A stretch of 64,000 nucleotides of DNA from an uncultured Bacteroidia bacterium (GCA_902801465.1 CADCIH010000007.1:1-64000); one strand, 5' to 3'. Shown: positions 18,417 to 27,278, counted from the first letter of the stretch. A program made the numbers and translations. The notes: a model not told the origin generated them from the sequence alone.

Positions 18417-20684
18417 TTAGTTCTTGTGGTTGCCGCCGTTGCCGTGGCCGTGACCGGAGTGGCCATGACCACCGCCATTGCGGTTGCCGCCTTCGCCTTT
18501 ATTGGGACGAGGGCCGTTGTTTGGACGAGGGCCGTTGCCGCCTTTCTTCTCCACATAGCCTTCCGGCTTGGGCAGCAGCTCTCTGCGTGACAGGCGGAGC
18601 TTGCCGGTCTTGCTGTCGATCTCGATCAACTTGACATCGATCTCATCACCTTCCTTCAAGCCGGTCTCTTCCATCGTGTTGAAACGTTCCCAAGCGATCT
18701 CAGAGATGTGCAGCAGGCCGTCCTTGTTGGGCAGGATCTCGACAAAAGCGCCGAAAGCCATGATGGAGACGATCTTGCCGTGATAGACCTCGCCGACCTC
18801 AGGCACAGCGACGATGCCTTTGATCTTGGCCTTGCAGGCTTCGATGTCGGCTTTGTTCTGAGAAGCGATCTCGACAATGCCTTTCTCCTCGTCTTCGGTG
18901 ATGGTGATGACGGTGTTGGTGGTCTTCTGGAGCTCCTGGATGACCTTTCCGCCAGGTCCGATGACGGCGCCGATGAAGTCCTTCGGGATGAAGATCTTCT
19001 CGATTCTGGGGACGATTTCCTTATAGTCGGCACGAGGCTCGCTGATGGTCTTGGCCATCTCGTCGAGGATGTGCAGACGGCCTTGGCGGGCCTGTTCGAG
19101 GGCTTCGGTGAGGACCTCGTAGCTGAGGCCGTCGACCTTGATGTCCATCTGGCAGGCGGTGATGCCGTCGCGGGTGCCGGTGACCTTGAAGTCCATGTCG
19201 CCAAGGTGGTCCTCGTCGCCAAGGATGTCGGTCAGGATGGCGTATTTGCCGGTCTCACTGTCGGAGATCATGCCCATGGCCACGCCAGCGACGGGCTTGC
19301 GCATCGGCACGCCGGCGTCCATCAGGGCCAAGCAACCACCGCAAACGGAGGCCATGGAGGAGGAGCCGTTCGACTCGAGGATGTCGCTCACGATACGGAC
19401 GGTGTAAGGCATGGTCTCGTCGTGGGGCACCATCGACTTGAGAGCGCGCTCAGCGAGGTTGCCGTGACCGATCTCACGACGGCTGGTGCTACGTGCTGCC
19501 TTGGCCTCACCAGTGGCGAAGCCGGGGAAGTTATAGTGCAGGGTGAAGTTCTTGGTGCCTTCCACCACAGCGCCGTCGATAGTCTGCTCGTCGAGCTTGG
19601 TGCCGAGGGTGACGGTCACCAGGGCCTGGGTCTCACCACGGGTGAACACGGCGGAGCCGTGAGCCGAGGGGAGGATGTCGACTTCCGTCCAGATAGGACG
19701 CACCTGGTTGAGTTGACGGCCGTCGAGACGGATGCGCTTGTCGAGCACGGCGTTACGCACAGCTGAACGCTGCACATCGTGGAAATAACGGGCAGCCAGC
19801 GGCTTCACGGTCTCAAGCTCTTCTTCGGTGTATTTTTCAAGATATTTGTCGAGGATACCCTTGAACGTGTCTTCACGCAGGTGCTTGTCGGCGCAACCTG
19901 ACAGGGCGAAGTCGTAGCAAGCCTGGTAGCAGGCCTCCTGCACTTCGGCACGGATGGTCTCGTCGTTGACCTCATGGCAGTATTCTCTCTTGGCCTTGCC
20001 GACCTTCTCCATCAGCTCGATCTGTGCCTGGCACTGGATCTTGATGGCTTCGTGGGCGGCCTTCAGAGCGCCGAGCATCTCTTCTTCGGAGACCTCTTTG
20101 CACTCGCCTTCCACCATGCAGATGTCCTTCATGGAGGCGGCCACCATCAGCTCGAGGCGGGCTTCCTCCTGTTGCTCGAAGGTGGGGTTGATGACATACT
20201 CGTCACCGATGAGGGCGACGCGCACCTCGGAGATGGGACCGTGGAACGGGATGTCGGAGACGCTGATGGCAGCGGAGGCGGCCAGGGCGGCGAGGGCATC
20301 GGGAGCCACGTTCTTCTCGGCGGAGAGCAGGTTCACCTGCACGATGGTCTCGGCATGATAGTCATCCGGGAACAAGGGACGCAAAGCGCGGTCGATCAAA
20401 CGGGAGATGAGCACCTCGTAGTCGGAGGGCTTGGCTTCACGCTTGAAGAAACCACCGGGGAACTTGCCGGCGGCATAGTATTTTTCACGGTAATCGACTG
20501 ACAGCGGGAAGAAGTCCGTTTCCGGAGCGACTTCGGTGGCTGAGCAGACGGTGGCAAGGAGGACGGTGTCGCCGCAACGAAGCAGCGCGGAACCATCGGC
20601 TTGCTTGGCATAACGGCCGGTGTTAATGCTGATTTCCTGACCGTTAGGCATCTTTATGATTTGAGTAATTCCTTCTGGACCCAT
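18417..20684 (-). CDS. pnp: Polyribonucleotide nucleotidyltransferase (PNPase)
   Basis: This 755-residue phosphorolytic 3'-5' exoribonuclease degrades and tails RNA. Two RNase PH domains occupy about residues 1-550: [11 protein letters not shown] early, and GQTQAL-type [13 protein letters not shown] and [16 protein letters not shown] in the second. They are followed by a KH domain ([18 protein letters not shown]) and an S1 domain ([20 protein letters not shown]). The last 50 residues are a Gly/Asn/His-rich tail, common in Bacteroidota PNPases. It follows rpsO, with a hairpin between them as in many bacteria, and is followed by rpoD. Confidence 0.97.
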   Translation of the reverse strand: MGPEGITQIIKMPNGQEISINTGRYAKQADGSALLRCGDTVLLATVCSATEVAPETDFFPLSVDYREKYYAAGKFPGGFFKREAKPSDYEVLISRLIDRALRPLFPDDYHAETIVQVNLLSAEKNVAPDALAALAASAAISVSDIPFHGPISEVRVALIGDEYVINPTFEQQEEARLELMVAASMKDICMVEGECKEVSEEEMLGALKAAHEAIKIQCQAQIELMEKVGKAKREYCHEVNDETIRAEVQEACYQACYDFALSGCADKHLREDTFKGILDKYLEKYTEEELETVKPLAARYFHDVQRSAVRNAVLDKRIRLDGRQLNQVRPIWTEVDILPSAHGSAVFTRGETQALVTVTLGTKLDEQTIDGAVVEGTKNFTLHYNFPGFATGEAKAARSTSRREIGHGNLAERALKSMVPHDETMPYTVRIVSDILESNGSSSMASVCGGCLALMDAGVPMRKPVAGVAMGMISDSETGKYAILTDILGDEDHLGDMDFKVTGTRDGITACQMDIKVDGLSYEVLTEALEQARQGRLHILDEMAKTISEPRADYKEIVPRIEKIFIPKDFIGAVIGPGGKVIQELQKTTNTVITITEDEEKGIVEIASQNKADIEACKAKIKGIVAVPEVGEVYHGKIVSIMAFGAFVEILPNKDGLLHISEIAWERFNTMEETGLKEGDEIDVKLIEIDSKTGKLRLSRRELLPKPEGYVEKKGGNGPRPNNGPRPNKGEGGNRNGGGHGHSGHGHGNGGNHKN

Positions 20685-20727
20685 AGTTAATTCTTGTTTC
20701 TTCTTTCTTCTTTTCTAAATAGCAAAA

Positions 20728-20754
20728 GAAAGGCAATAGGGTCTATTGCCTTTC
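20728..20754 (-). promoter_or_regulatory. rpsO-pnp intergenic hairpin
   Basis: The 12-bp perfect stem GAAAGGCAATAG with a 3-nt loop is followed on the minus strand by TTTTGC. It may be a leaky terminator after rpsO, or a processing hairpin for pnp autoregulation as known in Enterobacteria. The Enterobacterial parallel is analogy, not shown here. Confidence 0.7.
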
Positions 20755-20786
20755 TTGGATTTCCGCTTAGGCAGCGTGAAAGTGAA

Positions 20787-21056
20787 TTACTTTCTGATGC
20801 CCAGTTCCTTGATGATGGTGCGGTATCTTTCGATGTCAGTTCTCTTTAAATAATCGAGAAGTTTTCTTCTCTTACCTACTAAACGAACCAACGCGCGCTT
20901 GGCCGCCACATCCTTGTGATGCTCTTTCGTTTGTTCAGTCAAATGCTTAATCCTGTAGGAGAACAAAGCGATTTGGCCTTCTGCTGAACCAGTATCGGCA
21001 GCGCTCTTGCCGTATTGGCTGAAAATCTCTGATTTCTTTTCTGCAGTCAAATACAT
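20787..21056 (-). CDS. rpsO: 30S ribosomal protein S15
   Basis: This 89-residue protein binds 16S rRNA at the central domain junction. Family hallmarks are TGSAEGQIALFSYRIKHLTEQ, then HHKDVAAKRALVRLVGKRRKLLDYLK and the C-terminal YRTIIKELGIR. The length is exactly typical. The -7 element TAATTTTG is about 48 bp upstream. It heads an rpsO-pnp-rpoD run on the minus strand. Confidence 0.98.
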   Translation of the reverse strand: MYLTAEKKSEIFSQYGKSAADTGSAEGQIALFSYRIKHLTEQTKEHHKDVAAKRALVRLVGKRRKLLDYLKRTDIERYRTIIKELGIRK

Positions 21057-21103
21057 AATTAATACTTCTTTACTTTTTACTTTAAACTTTTCTAAATGGG
21101 CTG

Positions 21104-21111
21104 CAAAATTA
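21104..21111 (-). promoter_or_regulatory. rpsO promoter -7 element
   Basis: TAATTTTG on the minus strand matches TAnnTTTG. The region upstream of it (21112-21378) holds no gene, only repeat copies. Confidence 0.6.
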
Positions 21112-21155
21112 CAACAATTTTTGATATGGTGGTGATGTTTTTATAATTTTTTTTC

Positions 21156-21184
21156 TACCGATGTGGCACCCCGATGGGGTGCGG
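21156..21184. repeat. REP-like palindrome A, copy 1
   Basis: ACCGATGTG precedes the hairpin GCACCCC-GAT-GGGGTGC. The same sequence recurs at 21211-21240 and 54767-54794. Confidence 0.8.
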
Positions 21185-21210
21185 ATGGTCTTTGGGGTTA
21201 TTGTTTGATT

Positions 21211-21240
21211 TACCGATGTGGCACCCCGATGGGGTGCACC
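21211..21240. repeat. REP-like palindrome A, copy 2
   Basis: Same unit and orientation as copy 1, which ends 26 bp before it (ACCGATGTG followed by GCACCCC-GAT-GGGGTGC). Confidence 0.8.
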
Positions 21241-21282
21241 TACCATGTTGCCATATTGCCATGTTACCATATTACCCGGTTT

Positions 21283-21328
21283 CCCAGGGCGTTGCCCTGG
21301 GCTATTTGCTTTTGGCCCTTCGGGCCGC
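21283..21328. repeat. REP-like palindrome B, copy 1
   Basis: Two consecutive hairpins, CCCAGGGC-GTT-GCCCTGGG and GGCCC-TTC-GGGCC, are separated by CTATTTGCTTTT. A close copy is at 57546-57590. Confidence 0.8.
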
Positions 21329-21334
21329 CTTGCT

Positions 21335-21386
21335 TCCTAATTCTTAATTCTTAATTCTTAATTCCTAATTCCTAATTCCTAATTCT
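21335..21386. repeat. Heptanucleotide array, seven perfect units
   Basis: TCCTAAT, three TCTTAAT and three TCCTAAT run in perfect 7-bp register, followed by TCT. The array runs into the 3' end of the thioesterase gene and supplies its stop codon. Confidence 0.9.
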
Positions 21387-21840
21387 GATGCCCATTCATC
21401 GCTATGGCCCTCCGCTTCGACTCTTCCATCACCTCTTTGGCCTGTTGTTGAAGCCAGCGTTCCTCGTCTGTCTCAGGTGTCAGCGTGATGCCATGAGGCT
21501 TGGAATGATGGTTCTCGTCCAGATACGAGAAGGTGGCGAAACCGTCGGCGGCGGTCTTCTCGGGCTCGCGGCTGCGGTACATCTTGGTGTAAACGGTGAG
21601 GGTCGAGCGCCCCACGTGGATCACCTTGCTCTCGAAGGTGACGATGTCGCCAGCGAAAATGGGGAATTTGTAATCGATGCCGTGAAGCACTAGAAGAACT
21701 GTGTCCTTGGTGTCGACATATTGTGCCACGGCGAAATAGGAACTTTCCAAAAACCATTCGGCGCATCTTCCAGCGAAGAAGGTCTGATGGTGGTTGAGGT
21801 CGGAAAGCTTGATTAAACGTTGTGAATAGGTTGCTTTCAT
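21379..21840 (-). CDS. Acyl-CoA thioesterase (hotdog fold)
   Basis: This 153-residue hotdog-fold protein resembles the acyl-CoA hydrolase (YciA/BACH-like) group, which hydrolyses acyl-CoA to free acid and CoA. The segment DLNHHQTFFAGRCAEWFLESSY carries the conserved Asp/His and the helix wrapped by the sheet. 'DYKFPIFAGDIVTFESKVIHVGRSTLTVYTKMY' matches the family's central strands. Its minus-strand -7 element at 21849-21856 lies only 9 bp before the start codon, so the mRNA may be nearly leaderless. The stop codon lies in a heptad array. The substrate chain length is unknown. Confidence 0.82.
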   Translation of the reverse strand: MKATYSQRLIKLSDLNHHQTFFAGRCAEWFLESSYFAVAQYVDTKDTVLLVLHGIDYKFPIFAGDIVTFESKVIHVGRSTLTVYTKMYRSREPEKTAADGFATFSYLDENHHSKPHGITLTPETDEERWLQQQAKEVMEESKRRAIAMNGHQN

Positions 21841-21848
21841 AGTGGGGG

Positions 21849-21907
21849 CAAAGGTAAGAAAAAAACGGAAAACGGAGAACGGAAAACGGAAAGTTGTATT
21901 AATTTTG
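21849..21907. promoter_or_regulatory. Divergent promoter region with heptad array
   Basis: TACCTTTG on the minus strand (21856 to 21849) serves the thioesterase. TAATTTTG on the plus strand (21900-21907) serves the UDG-like gene. Between them (21866-21893) sit four 7-bp units of CGGAAAA type. Both -7 elements are unusually close to their start codons. Confidence 0.65.
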
Positions 21908-21911
21908 CGGT

Positions 21912-22490
21912 ATGGAAGAACATCACCCTCTGGAACCTTTCCTGCCTGAGAACGCCAAAGTGCTTTTCTTGGGTAGCTTTCCGCCGCCGCGACAGCGTTG
22001 GTGCATGGATTTCTATTACCCGAACTTCCAGAACGACCACTGGAGGATCGAAGGTGCGGTGTGGTTCAACGACAAGAACCATTTCGTCGATTTGGAACAG
22101 AAGTGTTTCAACAAGGAGAAAATCGTTGAATTCTTATATGAAAAAGGTATCGCCTTGTACGATACGGCTCAAGTGGTCCGAAGGCTGAAGGACAACGCTT
22201 CCGATGCTTTCCTGGAAATTGTGGAGCCCACCGACTTGAGGGCTTTGCTTCGTCAGATTCCCCAATGTCATGCCATCGCCACCACAGGCGAGAAGGCGAC
22301 AGGGGAGGTGTGTCGCTATTTCGGGGTGGAGCGGATTCCTGCCTTGGGCAGCGTCACCGAACTGGAACCAGGTCTGTTGTTGTATCGACTGCCATCATCG
22401 TCACGAGCTTATCCTTTGGCCTTCGAGAAGAAGGTTGAGGCGTATCGTAAGATGTTTGAGAAGGTTTTTAAAGAAAGTAGTTTATGCTGA
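21912..22490 (+). CDS. Uracil-DNA glycosylase superfamily protein
   Basis: This 192-residue protein has the UDG-fold landmarks: VLFLGSFPPPRQRW near the N-terminus (water-activating loop region), DTAQVVRRLKDNASD, 'AIATTGEKATGEV' as the central strand-helix, and LPSSSRA, equivalent to the HPSP/LPSTSPA DNA-intercalation loop. It would excise a damaged or deaminated base. It is the first gene of a three-gene overlapping run: its stop overlaps the start of the radical SAM gene by 7 bp. Known genome-context families link a UDG, this radical SAM protein and a DUF4130 protein. Base specificity is not readable from sequence. Confidence 0.8.
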   Translation: MEEHHPLEPFLPENAKVLFLGSFPPPRQRWCMDFYYPNFQNDHWRIEGAVWFNDKNHFVDLEQKCFNKEKIVEFLYEKGIALYDTAQVVRRLKDNASDAFLEIVEPTDLRALLRQIPQCHAIATTGEKATGEVCRYFGVERIPALGSVTELEPGLLLYRLPSSSRAYPLAFEKKVEAYRKMFEKVFKESSLC

Positions 22491-23773
22491 CGGAAAACAC
22501 CATGGAACGGTTGCGCATTCTCACCGAGTCGGCGAAGTACGACGTGTCGTGCTCGTCGAGTGGTACGGTGCGGAGCGGCAAGAAAGGCATGGTGGGCAAC
22601 ACCGTGGGCGGGGTCGGCATCTGTCACTCGTTTGCCGATGATGGGCGCTGCATCTCACTCCTTAAGGTGATGCTGACTAACAGTTGCATGTACGACTGCG
22701 CCTATTGTGTCAACCGTCGCTCCAACGACATCCCTCGGGCGACGCTCTCCGTCACGGAATTAGTGGACATCACGATGGAGTTTTATCGCCGCAACTACAT
22801 CGAGGGACTCTTTCTTTCAAGTGGTGTGGTGCGGAACCCCGACTATACCATGGAGCGTCTGGTGGCCATCGTCAGAAAGCTGCGCACGGAGCACCGTTTC
22901 AACGGTTATATCCACCTGAAGAGCATCCCAGGCGCCTCGCAAGAACTGCTTAGCCAGGCGGGATTGTATGCCGATCGCATGAGCGTGAACATCGAGATTC
23001 CCAAAGAAGAGTCGCTGAAGCTGCTTGCCCCAGAAAAAGACCATCAGAGCGTGTTTCAGCCGATGAAACTCATCCAACAAGGGGTGTTAGAGAACAAGGA
23101 GGACCGTCGCCACTTCCGCCATGCCCCTCGTTTCGTCCCTGCTGGACAATCCACCCAGATGATTGTTGGGGCGACGAAAGAGACGGATTGTGACATCCTT
23201 ACCATGTCGTCAATGCTCTATGGCCAGCCCACCATGCGTCGCGTGTATTATTCCGGCTACGTCAGCGTGAACACCTATGACTCGCGTCTGCCTGTGCTGA
23301 AACAACCGCCCTTGGTTCGTGAGAACCGGCTTTATCAGGCCGACTGGCTGCTGCGTTTCTATCAGTTCAAGGTGGAGGAGATCGTGAACGACCAATTCCC
23401 CGACTTGGATTTGGAAATTGACCCTAAGTTGTCATGGGCGTTGCGCCATCCCGAGGTCTTTCCTGTGGACGTCAACACCGCTGACTATGAGATGCTGTTG
23501 AGGGTGCCGGGTCTCGGCGTGAAATCGGCGATGCTCATTGTAAACTCGCGCCGTTACGCAAAGCTCACCTCTTACGACCTCAAGAAGATCGGTGTAGTGA
23601 TGAAGAAAGCCAAGTATTTCATTACCTGTCATGAGCTTGCTTCACCACTTTTTGGGACGATACTCGGTGTCAATGAGTTGCGTCCCGAACGCTTGCGCGC
23701 GATGTTGGTCTCGCCGCAGGAACGCAAATTGGCTGAAAAAGAACAACAACTGACCCTTGACTTTGGCGTATGA
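22484..23773 (+). CDS. Putative DNA modification/repair radical SAM protein
   Basis: The 429-residue protein carries the radical SAM cluster motif CMYDCAYC (CX3CX2C) at about residues 66-73. It starts with 'TESAKYDVSCSSSGTVR' and GICHSFADDGRCISLLKVMLTN, both typical of the family described as 'radical SAM linked to UDG'. Near the C-terminus, VNTADYEMLLRVPGLGVKSA is a helix-hairpin-helix DNA-binding element. The reaction is not established; a repair or base modification step similar to spore photoproduct lyase chemistry is often proposed. It overlaps the UDG-like gene upstream and the DUF4130 gene downstream (ATGA). Confidence 0.88.
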   Translation: MLTENTMERLRILTESAKYDVSCSSSGTVRSGKKGMVGNTVGGVGICHSFADDGRCISLLKVMLTNSCMYDCAYCVNRRSNDIPRATLSVTELVDITMEFYRRNYIEGLFLSSGVVRNPDYTMERLVAIVRKLRTEHRFNGYIHLKSIPGASQELLSQAGLYADRMSVNIEIPKEESLKLLAPEKDHQSVFQPMKLIQQGVLENKEDRRHFRHAPRFVPAGQSTQMIVGATKETDCDILTMSSMLYGQPTMRRVYYSGYVSVNTYDSRLPVLKQPPLVRENRLYQADWLLRFYQFKVEEIVNDQFPDLDLEIDPKLSWALRHPEVFPVDVNTADYEMLLRVPGLGVKSAMLIVNSRRYAKLTSYDLKKIGVVMKKAKYFITCHELASPLFGTILGVNELRPERLRAMLVSPQERKLAEKEQQLTLDFGV

Positions 23774-24558
23774 CGGTTTACACTTTTGACGGGACTTTGG
23801 ACGGGTTGTTGACGGCCGTCTTTGATGCCTTTGAGCGGCATGAGCAGCCGGAACAGCTCTTGACCACGGGCGATGCTTTGCCGTTGTTCTGCGAGCAGCT
23901 CCATGAAGTGATGACCGATGAGGCTAAGGCTCGAAGGGTGTGGACAGGCCTGGAGAAGAGGCTCTCGCGCGAGGCATTGCACCTGATTTCGGTTAGCTGG
24001 CTCTCTGAGTTGCCAGAGCTGTACAATCCCTTGTTCAACTATGTATGCAAGACCTTCCGCCTGCCTCCTGGCGAGAAGAGCATTGAGCGCAACTTCGCCG
24101 ATCCCGATGTGCTTGCCGTGACCAACATTGCCCGAAAGGTGCTTCACGAGCAGCTCCGCATGAAACAGTTCATCCGTTTCCAGAAGGCCAAAGACGGCAC
24201 CTATCTCGCCGTGGTCTCGCCCGACCATAACGTGCTGCCCCTCATCATCGAACATTTCCGCGACCGTTTCAACGACCAGCCCTGGCTCATCTACGATGCC
24301 AAGCGCCATTATGGTTATTATTATGAAGGGGCTGACAAACCTATTCGGGTCACTTTCGAGGATGAGACCACCGTGCCCTTCACCCTCGCCGATGGCAAGC
24401 TGAGCGATGATGTCTTGAGCAGCGACGACCATCTGATGCAGGAGCTATGGCGCACCTATTTCAAGGCCATCTGTATCCGTGAGCGCATGAATCCCCGCAA
24501 GCAGCTCAAAGACATGCCGCGAAGGTATTGGAAGTATATGACGGAGAAGCAAGGGTAG
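23770..24558 (+). CDS. DUF4130 / TIGR03915-type protein, probable DNA metabolism
   Basis: The 262-residue protein starts MTVYTFDGTLDGLLTAVFDAF, the diagnostic opening of the family that co-occurs with the radical SAM/UDG pair. The C-terminal part (RERMNPRKQLKDMPRRYWKYM) is the DUF4130 signature. In other genomes this domain can be fused to a UDG domain; here the UDG is a separate gene at the head of the operon. The start overlaps the preceding stop in an ATGA, indicating coupled translation. Biochemical function is unknown. Confidence 0.85.
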   Translation: MTVYTFDGTLDGLLTAVFDAFERHEQPEQLLTTGDALPLFCEQLHEVMTDEAKARRVWTGLEKRLSREALHLISVSWLSELPELYNPLFNYVCKTFRLPPGEKSIERNFADPDVLAVTNIARKVLHEQLRMKQFIRFQKAKDGTYLAVVSPDHNVLPLIIEHFRDRFNDQPWLIYDAKRHYGYYYEGADKPIRVTFEDETTVPFTLADGKLSDDVLSSDDHLMQELWRTYFKAICIRERMNPRKQLKDMPRRYWKYMTEKQG

Positions 24559-24614
24559 GGGAGAGCTCGAGTGCTTGTGCTCCAAGAATGACCCTATATT
24601 GCTGAATAGGCTTT

Positions 24615-25766
24615 TTAGTTGATCCACTCAAAGCTTCTCATCACTTGCTCAAAATCATCAGCCCACAAATCTGTTTCTTTTTCCCTATAGGATATTATCA
24701 TCTTTACAAATCTGTAATCGTCTTGGAAAAGAAGCACTCTGCAATATACTGGAATTGAAGTGTCGAAGTTGACGCCAGTTCTCCTATAGGTTACTAAGAT
24801 AGCGTTAGCATTGTTGATTCGTACCCATTCACGGCTGAATGTGCCCATTAACCTACCAGCGGGACCAATTTCCTCGGACACCATTTCACTCAGAAGTTGC
24901 TCGTATTCCCGATCAAACGGTTCAGTTTCGTCCCTCTTCAAGAAATCACCATGATCTCCTTCTAGATAGTAGAACATGATTCGGCAGTATTTTTCTTTAG
25001 CTTCAGGCTTCATGTCACATAGCCCTTTTTGATTGAAAATAACCGTGTTATCTTGGATTTGCAGCATGCCCTTGCTAGCTAGATTCCTGCCGTATGGACT
25101 GTCTTTTCTCTGTTTTTCAACGGTAATAGGTACGGAGATTTTGAGTGCATTGAAAAAAGTTTGGTCTTTCCAATGTTTGGGATCTCCTTTCGCAATGTGT
25201 GGTAATGTCCTTAACGCAACAGCTTCATTGGAAGTGGCAGACACTTGGTTGGAAACTGAGTAAGCCGTTGATGTGATTTCTTGATTTGTGGGTGGATTTT
25301 GGTTGGCAATACACGTTCTGACTACCAAAGCGACTAAGGTCATTATGATACCTCCGATAACGTAGCCTTTCATTCTTTCCCAAGCTCCTTTTGCCGCTTT
25401 TTTGGAGTTGTGTTTTAATGCGGCATAGAACTCGCGGACATATTCTTCAGCGGCTTTTCTGGCTGCTTTGATATCTTCTTTCAAGGTTTCGTCTTTGATG
25501 TTGTAGTCGCCTACACCTTCGTCCTTTTTGGGGTGTTCATATCTGGCGGAGTTGAACTTGTTGTATTCGGCATCATACCTATCTCTTGTAACCGAATCCT
25601 TCAAGATGTTGTAGGCCTCGTTGATGTCTTGCATCATCGCCGTTGTATCCATTCCTGGATTTCTATCGGGATGCCAATGCATCGATTGTGCGCGGTAAGC
25701 CTTCTTTATTTCATCCGAAGTGGCATCGGATATGATGCCCAGTATCTTGTAATAATCCTTGAACAT
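24615..25766 (-). CDS. Membrane-anchored DnaJ-domain protein
   Basis: The 383-residue protein has an N-terminal J domain (residues 4-68) with the HPD tripeptide at 32-34 (MHWHPDRNPG), so it should stimulate an Hsp70 ATPase. A charged helical segment follows, then one membrane helix at about residues 135-153 (GYVIGGIIMTLVALVVRTC). The remaining 230 residues are probably extracytoplasmic and of unknown fold. The J domain would face the cytoplasm. It is the last gene of the AT-richer run on the minus strand and is separated by 24 bp from the small two-helix membrane protein upstream. Confidence 0.85.
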   Translation of the reverse strand: MFKDYYKILGIISDATSDEIKKAYRAQSMHWHPDRNPGMDTTAMMQDINEAYNILKDSVTRDRYDAEYNKFNSARYEHPKKDEGVGDYNIKDETLKEDIKAARKAAEEYVREFYAALKHNSKKAAKGAWERMKGYVIGGIIMTLVALVVRTCIANQNPPTNQEITSTAYSVSNQVSATSNEAVALRTLPHIAKGDPKHWKDQTFFNALKISVPITVEKQRKDSPYGRNLASKGMLQIQDNTVIFNQKGLCDMKPEAKEKYCRIMFYYLEGDHGDFLKRDETEPFDREYEQLLSEMVSEEIGPAGRLMGTFSREWVRINNANAILVTYRRTGVNFDTSIPVYCRVLLFQDDYRFVKMIISYREKETDLWADDFEQVMRSFEWIN

Positions 25767-25790
25767 GAACGTGAGTTCCGTGTATTTGTT

Positions 25791-25997
25791 CTATTGCTTA
25801 TCAAGATGGTTATCCTCGTTTTGGTCCTTTTTCCAGACGGCACGAATGGCCCCAATCAAGCCAGCGACGATAATCAAGCCAAGGATTCCTGGTGTGCTGT
25901 GTCCGCTGTCGCCACGAACGCCAACTATGATTCCGAAAATGGCAATAAAAGCGACGATGATTACAATGGTTACGATGATTTTTGATGCTTTACCCAT
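25791..25997 (-). CDS. Small membrane protein with two helices
   Basis: The 68-residue product starts MGKASKIIVTIVIIVAF and has hydrophobic segments at about residues 5-25 and 35-52, joined by a loop with GDSGHSTPG. A charged tail KKDQNEDNHLDKQ follows. I chose the ATG at 25997 because an upstream in-frame ATG at 26051 would lie at or before the promoter -7 element (26038-26045). It probably forms a unit with the downstream membrane DnaJ gene. No family is recognised. Confidence 0.6.
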   Translation of the reverse strand: MGKASKIIVTIVIIVAFIAIFGIIVGVRGDSGHSTPGILGLIIVAGLIGAIRAVWKKDQNEDNHLDKQ

Positions 25998-26037
25998 GAT
26001 TGAAATGTTTTTGCGTTGATAATTGTTGTTTGTGCCG

Positions 26038-26045
26038 CAAAAATA
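26038..26045 (-). promoter_or_regulatory. Promoter -7 element for the small membrane protein and DnaJ unit
   Basis: TATTTTTG on the minus strand matches TAnnTTTG, 41 bp before the chosen start at 25997. Confidence 0.55.
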
Positions 26046-26072
26046 CTTCAACCTGTTTTGCGCATCAGACTT

Positions 26073-27266
26073 TTACAAGGCTTGCAAATCCACTAATTCA
26101 CGAGGCAAGGTGATTTTCTTTGGCTCTCCACGCTTGCCTGTAATGTAGTAATGTTGAGCGTAGGTTGTATCGAAATGTTTCACGAATGCTTCGCGTATTC
26201 TTGAACATTTTTCGTTGATGGAGTTCTTGGTCGGGTCGGTAATGTCACCAATGCTGTTAAGTATGTTTTCTTCAATCTCTCTGTTGCCTACACGCTTGTA
26301 TATTTCAAGTAATTCAGGGAAGAAATTGTTCAATTGTTTAAAATGTATTCCTTCCGGGTGTTGCAGAAACAAGAAGAATACCGCTTTGGGGAGAGGCTGC
26401 ATGGTGATTTCAGTGTTGTTGTAATCAGGAAGGAATATCCTATAATCTTTATCAACAACCAAACGGCTTAATGTGGGGCATTCTTCGACAAGTTCATGCA
26501 AAAGGTGTAGTTGAACACCTCTTTTCCGCAATTCGATGATTCTTTGCCGTATTTCAACTGTCAAATCATCAATGCTTTTGTCTGCAAACAAGATGTTGTC
26601 GTTGCCATCATTGAAATAATGGTCGGCAACATCATCTTTGTTTTTGGGTTTTGACAAGGCATTGAAAGATGTCCCGGCTTCACCTCGATAACTGAATGTG
26701 AGATGTTTCAGATAATTCTCAAATTGGTCGGAGAGCGGAATGGATGAATCAGCAACCAGCGGTCGATAGGTGTAATAGTAGTTGCTGGGATTCTCGGCCT
26801 CCATCCGAACGAAATGGATCAAAGCTGAACCTTCAATGCTTCCAGAAAGAATGTGACTTTTCAGCGTTTCAACAGTGAGATTGCCATTCACAAACGAGGA
26901 TTCTTGTCCCAAAAAAGGAAACATGTAATGAAGTGCTTCTTTGGAAACCTCTTGGCCGCATAGCTTTGGCAAATAGATGAAAGTCGCCTTTTTTGAAAGG
27001 AACTGCTGCTGGATTTCCTCATAGTGTTCTTGGATATACCCATTGATGGCGGGGTCATATTCGTTCTCCACATAAATCACATCGTGGACATCGGGGGTGA
27101 AGGGGAGGTTGAGGTCGAATAGGAGAAATGTTTGTTCATTGGCCGTATCTTTCTGCTCGGCCAAAGAAACGACTCTTCTGCGCTTTGTCTTTCTAACACG
27201 CTTGAAAAACAACAAGGCAAGAAGGATAGCAGCGAATGTGGCAAGTGTCAGGATGAAGGTGGACAT
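26073..27266 (-). CDS. Membrane-anchored protein of unknown function
   Basis: The 397-residue protein begins with one hydrophobic helix (residues 4-21, ILTLATFAAILLALLFF) followed by a very basic stretch (KRVRKTKRRR), so the bulk is predicted to be cytoplasmic. The C-terminal part contains the block LPKAVFFLFLQHPEGIHFK and later NSINEKCSRIREAFVKHF. This looks like a winged-helix-like module I have an impression of from other Bacteroidales hypotheticals, but I cannot name it. It follows the 85-residue gene by 12 bp and is visibly AT-rich compared with flanking core genes. Confidence 0.55.
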   Translation of the reverse strand: MSTFILTLATFAAILLALLFFKRVRKTKRRRVVSLAEQKDTANEQTFLLFDLNLPFTPDVHDVIYVENEYDPAINGYIQEHYEEIQQQFLSKKATFIYLPKLCGQEVSKEALHYMFPFLGQESSFVNGNLTVETLKSHILSGSIEGSALIHFVRMEAENPSNYYYTYRPLVADSSIPLSDQFENYLKHLTFSYRGEAGTSFNALSKPKNKDDVADHYFNDGNDNILFADKSIDDLTVEIRQRIIELRKRGVQLHLLHELVEECPTLSRLVVDKDYRIFLPDYNNTEITMQPLPKAVFFLFLQHPEGIHFKQLNNFFPELLEIYKRVGNREIEENILNSIGDITDPTKNSINEKCSRIREAFVKHFDTTYAQHYYITGKRGEPKKITLPRELVDLQAL

Positions 27267-27278
27267 GCTGATATAAAA

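Noticed and set aside
21335-21386. Possible CRISPR-like array
   Set aside because: Units are 7 bp with no spacers and no cas genes are present. It is a simple tandem heptad array.
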